From positions 124,001 to 188,000 of the forward strand of contig MU839132.1 of assembly GCA_030685235.1 (NCBI GenBank): a DNA stretch of 64,000 nt, given 5' to 3'. The notes below the pieces were generated by a model, which was given only the letters and a program-made list of their open reading frames with translations, had not been told where the DNA came from and made no database searches. Source of the DNA: Copromyces sp. CBS 386.78. Lineage: Eukaryota > Ascomycota > Sordariomycetes > Sordariales > Sordariaceae. Shown piece after piece: positions 59,858 to 64,000 of the stretch (positions are counted from its first letter, which is position 1; each line of letters opens with the position of its first letter). Made by a program: the position numbers and the translations under genes.

Positions 59858-62800
59858 TTACATCACAACCTGTGGTGATAATTGTTAGAATCCTTGGATG
59901 ATAAGTGAAGTAAATCACAGGCCATGGAAAGAAACTTACGCAGTCACTATCGTTCTTCCCCTGCGGGATGCCCATCTCCTCGAAAGTAGCAGGCCCATTT
60001 CCGATAGTCTTGCCATCGGGATGCTCAGTGTTGGATTTTCCACCAGCTGCCCCGTGCCCAGGCAACCTTGTCGTACTGGCTGCGCTTGGCGCTGGGCTCG
60101 CTGAAGGCCCAGGGCTATGGGTAGGCCTACTATGTGGTTGAGGCGGCTGGTGTTGCTGTACTGGCGGTGCGCTTGCTATCCTTCCGATTCCAGGTCCAGG
60201 TGAACCTTGGCCTCCACTCGAGCCCGGTCTGCCTCCAGCAGCTAGACTCTCCAATCTATCCGGCCTTGGCATGGGACCACCATTCCCGCCGGTTGGAGTG
60301 CCGACCGGAGTACCGGTCGGGAACCGTCCAGGCATAGGAGGAGCAGCCTGTCCATAACCATAAACATCGCTGTTTGGTCTGCTGCTTGTCCTAGGACCAT
60401 AGCCTGGCTGTGCGCCGCCACTCATTACGGGTGGAAGGCCTGGACTTTGTTGAGGACTATGCATGGCACCTCCAACCTGGTGAGCCAGAGGGTAATTGGC
60501 AGCATTGGGATTGGGCTTCTGCAGTCTTTGTCTCATGGGATCGCCAATGGGCGCAGGGGAGGTCGGAATGCCAGGACCAGCACCTCCACTCATCCGCTGT
60601 GGCGAAGGCCCAGGACCAACATCGAGTGGAGGGTGATAGCTGTTTTGTCTGTAACCAGGCTGAGGGCCAGCACCGGGTCCGGAACCGGGGCTGGGCTGTC
60701 TATACCCAGGTGAGACCTGTGGTTCCCAAGCACCAACTGCCCCGGGAGGAACTCGGCCTCGGGGTCCGGGACCTTGTGGGCCGGGGCCTTGTGGTACAGA
60801 GGGACCGTTGGGTGAGTTGGGCCGGATCCCGAAAGCGCTCATAGGCCGGTCGGCATGTGGACCACCGGAGCTTGATGACGGACGGATGCCAGGATTGAAG
60901 TGAGGTGTTAGGGGTTTCGCGGACAGATAGTTCTGCTGCATATGTGGCGGAGGAGACGGGTGATGCATATCGTCTTCCGGATAAGGGGCGGTATTAGTGC
61001 GCGCTCTGAGAGGCGGAGGCCTAGTGTCCTCAGGATACGGTGCCGTGGACTTGGACCTCAAGGTCAGGTTCAAGTTCGGAGTCGAATCAAAATTGACCGT
61101 AAAGGCGGGTGGTCTATTGGAGTTTCGCGCAGGATCCGGAAAGTCAACCGCGTCATGAACCATTGCCGGTCCCTGAGACGCTTTGACAGGAACCGCTGGC
61201 GCATCGCCGGGACTACCCTCACTCAAAGTAGGCAACACTTCCGTGGGCCTGGTAAACCGGTCAGGGCGCTTGCCACGCTGCGAGCCGTGCTGCGACTTGA
61301 TACGCGTAAGTGTGGTTGTTTCGTGGTCCTGCTTCGTCAGCGTCTTGGACTGGCTCAATGAATCCAGTCTGCTCATGGCATCCTTGTTTCCGTGCTCGGC
61401 CGCCTTTTCGTACCACTTTCGTGCCTCGACGACATTCTTTTGAACATGAATACCTATTTCATGATAGTATCCCATAGCGAACTCGCCTGTCGCTAGGCCG
61501 GCGTTGGCTGCGTCCAGAGCGTACTTGTACGCAAGTGCCTCGTTTTTGGAAAAGGCACCCTCGAAGCCGAACAGAAACCACCTGCTGACACCCAATGCGG
61601 CCTCGCTTTGTCCCTGGCGGGCAGCAAGGCCGTAGTAGTGAAGGGAGTAGGTCGGGTTGAAGTCGCACCCCAGTTGACTGAGCTCATACGCCTGACCCAT
61701 TTTTAGCTGCGCCTTGGGAAAGCCCAGGTATGCCGCCTTCTCGATGTACTGACGAGCGACGACCAAATCGAATGGGAGAATGTCCTCGGGAACGGTAATG
61801 TCGGGAAGTTCCCGCGAAAGAAGCAAGCCGTACACATAAGCGCCCTGCGGAGAGTCCTCATCGGCCGTGTCGGCTGCAAGTTGGATCATGTCGAGGCCCT
61901 GCAGAATATCCTTGTGGAAGCTGTGCTGGCCCATGAGGTGTATCATGCCTAACCGGTAGTTGGAGGCGGTATCGTTCATCCTCACGCCGGCCTCGTAATG
62001 CTTGATGGCGTTGGGGATGTCGTTGGAGTTTTCGTAGAGCATGCCCATGCGGTATTCGGCCCTACCGTATCCGTTCTCTGCCGCCCTCTTGTAGTGGGCG
62101 TAGGCCTCCCGCTTGTTCTCGCGATATCCATATTTGCCGAACTCCAGCCATTTTCCCTTCATAAAGGTCGCCTCGGGATGATCTTGACTTGCGAGGTACT
62201 CGATGATGTTGAGAGCGTCGACGCGCAATTCGTGCTCTGTCGTGGGAGTCGACGGCCGTTCCCTTCCCTTGCCATCGCGCTTCCACTCTCTGGCGGCGGC
62301 CTCTTGGGCTATGTCGACCCAAATCAACGAGTCGCGCGCCCATGTCACCTGCATCGAGACATTGTTGGAGTGGAGGACCAGGGTGCGGGCCTGGTAGAGG
62401 ATCTCTTCCTTCTCCTCGTCGCTCGGAGGGATGTTCTCGCCCTTGACCTTGGGGAAAGGGGAGAACGAGGGCGCGTCCATGGCTGTCGACCGGGCGCCGG
62501 TGCTTCGTTGGAAAGGCTTGAACCTGTTTGTAGCCCATCAAGGTTGGGCAAGCCGTCAGCAGCAGGTCCCCTTGCATTTATATACTGCGGTATACAGCGC
62601 ATCGGCATGTGCCATATGCGCATAAAAGCCCCACCCGAAGGGATCCTGGAACTCTGCTGGAAGCCAGCGTACCGGTATGGATCCCCTCCCCTGGGCGGGC
62701 CCGTCGGTGGGAATCAGGGCCGAGCACTTACGTCCTTGCGTCTTGTTGTTGGTCCTTGTTCTTTGCACTACCGACGGCGCTGCTGTTCTTTTGAGGATGG

Positions 62801-63200
62801 ACTTCACGAGCTTCGAGTTCCATGCGTTGGATGTCCTCTTGCATGTTTTGAGGCACCTCTGGCATTACCCTGTAGAAAGATATCGAAACATGTCTGTCAG
62901 CCTCTCAGCGCTCGCCGTTCAGCGGCTCAGCCCTCCACCCAGCCCTTTTCCCACCTGCTAGCGGAGCCTTGTAGCAGATCCGTCATTTCGCAAGCCATGC
63001 AACTCCGGGTGTTGCGCCGCGCGTCTAATATTACTTGATCGGACCCGACGATTCAACACAAAGTTGATAATTTGCAGTCAAATTGGAGGACGCTTTCAGG
63101 AAAAGGAACAGGCTTACCGTTGCGGGGCTGGGGCGACAACTTCAGGCATGAAATAGTCATCATAGCCTCCAGGGACAAACGTTGCGCCCAAGGTTGGCAT
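59858..63200 (-). CDS. skt5: Skt5/Chs4-type chitin synthase activator (Sel1 repeats, CAAX box)
   Basis: Four coding exons on the minus strand: 63118-63200, 62732-62869, 59940-62523 and 59858-59869. They close to 938 aa. The start MPTLGATFVPGGYDDYFMP is the first suitable ATG; an upstream extension is possible because an intron-like 3' splice site precedes it. Sel1 repeats fill about residues 190-465 (EAYAHYKRAAENGYGRAEYR, ARKWYEKAAEHGNKDAM). A Pro/Gly/Ser-rich tail follows. The last intron (70 nt, GTAAGT..CACAG, CTAAC branch) joins Cys to a 12-nt exon Val-Val-Met-stop, so the protein ends CVVM, a prenylation box. In yeast, Skt5/Chs4 activates Chs3 and recruits it to the division site, and its CAAX box is farnesylated; the role in hyphal wall or septa is inferred. 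Confidence 0.88.
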
Positions 63201-64000
63201 GTCGGGGGAGTCGCTTCCTGTAAATAGGAACAGGGGCAACGGTGGTGACAATGGTTCCGATGGCTTGGCCGCGCCTGTAAAAGTTCCCCGAAAACGTATC
63301 TGTCAGCACATGCAGCTTGTTTGAATTGTCCGGTCTGACAACTTCAGCGGTAAACCCCGTACCAAAGCATACAGTGATGGATAGTGTGAGCAGCGGTTCC
63401 CCCACTTCCGGTGCCGTGGTAGAGAGGTATGTATGTAGAGGTAGCGTAGTGGGTGCAAGCTTCGTCGTTGCGATGGCCGCAAAGGGAGAAAGGGAGAGAG
63501 GGGTTGCGGGGACGTTTGCAGGGGAATCTCAGCAAGTCAGGAGGGGCGCCAAGCTGAAGCTTTCTTAGACGTGGGATGCTGGGATTGTAGTGGCTTCGTG
63601 TCTTTGATGGTGTCGTCGATGGCTACGATGACAGAAGAAGTCAAAGAGAAAGAGAAGCTAGGAGCAGCTCAGTATGTCGAGAACGGAGGGAAATGCTTCC
63701 TATAGCAGAAAAGTTCTCGGTGTCCAAGGGAGCGCCCGTGATCTCACGACAGCTAAACACAGCCAGGCAGTGCGACCCGCAGAAAGCTATTTGTTACCGG
63801 ATGGGCCGTGTTCGCAATAAAATGGAATAGCACCGAGCAAGGATGAGGGCCTTGAGAGCTTGCCTGACTTGCTTGGCTCACACCCCTTGGGACAGTACGC
63901 AGTGCCAGAGTGCTCTTTCGGTGATGGTGTGTGTGTTGCCGAATCCGGGTCTCGCACGGGATGCGACCAGCGTCCAATTCCATGGCTCAGCGGACCATCC
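63201..64000 (-). promoter_or_regulatory. Upstream region of the Skt5-like gene
   Basis: Probable leader and promoter. An intron-like stretch with a GTGCTGAC branch point and TTTTACAG end lies near 63280, and a further TTTACAG near 63230, so the leader may be spliced. No other gene was recognised to the edge of the window. Confidence 0.45.

Noticed and set aside
59772..59939. Unspliced C-terminal tail of the Skt5-like protein
   Set aside because: Consensus splice sites remove it and create the family-typical CAAX end; it is kept only as a possible intron-retention form.
1..64000. CRISPR arrays, bacterial-type operons, rRNA genes including dispersed 5S
   Set aside because: The tandem repeats seen are simple microsatellites, genes are intron-containing fungal genes, and no rRNA sequence was recognised.

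Overview
The window is nuclear DNA of a filamentous ascomycete, almost certainly a Neurospora-like member of the Sordariales. The basis is a complete white-collar-1 (wc-1) gene whose predicted product looks very close to, but not the same as, the N. crassa protein as I remember it. Genes carry short introns with GTRNGT donors and CTRAY branch points. GC-normal gene space alternates sharply with AT-rich blocks almost devoid of CpA/TpG, the footprint of repeat-induced point mutation (RIP).

Layout. 1-1.7 kb: an RIP-mutated relic. 2.9-18 kb: a formamidase-family gene with an apparent 1-nt frameshift (-), a multi-pass membrane protein (-), peroxisome-inheritance factor Inp1 (+), the CBS-domain protein Sds23 (-) and the karyopherin Kap121/importin-5 (+). 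18-21 kb: gene-empty DNA with a (GT)n tract and a complete 373-bp miniature LTR retrotransposon (TRIM). 21.0-35.5 kb: a nest of transposons. A Ty1/copia element (5-bp target duplication TGAGC) contains an 8.16-kb Ty3/gypsy chromovirus (target duplication ATATC/ATATT) and a 424-bp inverted-repeat element with an 8-bp duplication that is not RIP-mutated. 35.5-51 kb: wc-1 with a long upstream region (+), the deubiquitinase OTU1 (-) and a tandem-bromodomain/BAH RSC-type remodeller subunit (+). 51-64 kb: a single-exon NYN-domain putative ribonuclease (+) with three tandem hairpins after its stop, a mitochondrial carrier (+) and a Skt5/Chs4-type Sel1-repeat chitin-synthase activator (-) ending in a CAAX box.

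The genes do not form one pathway; they are mostly conserved housekeeping genes plus the blue-light/circadian photoreceptor. The most interesting structure is the transposon system. The TRIM shares its primer-binding site (apparently complementary to a tRNA-Asn anticodon-arm fragment) and its polypurine tract with the neighbouring copia element, so it looks like a non-autonomous partner. The two elements that escaped RIP are both about 400 bp long, near the published RIP length threshold. Exon boundaries were inferred by eye from splice consensus, reading-frame closure and family similarity; all summed coding lengths are multiples of three except the frameshifted formamidase.
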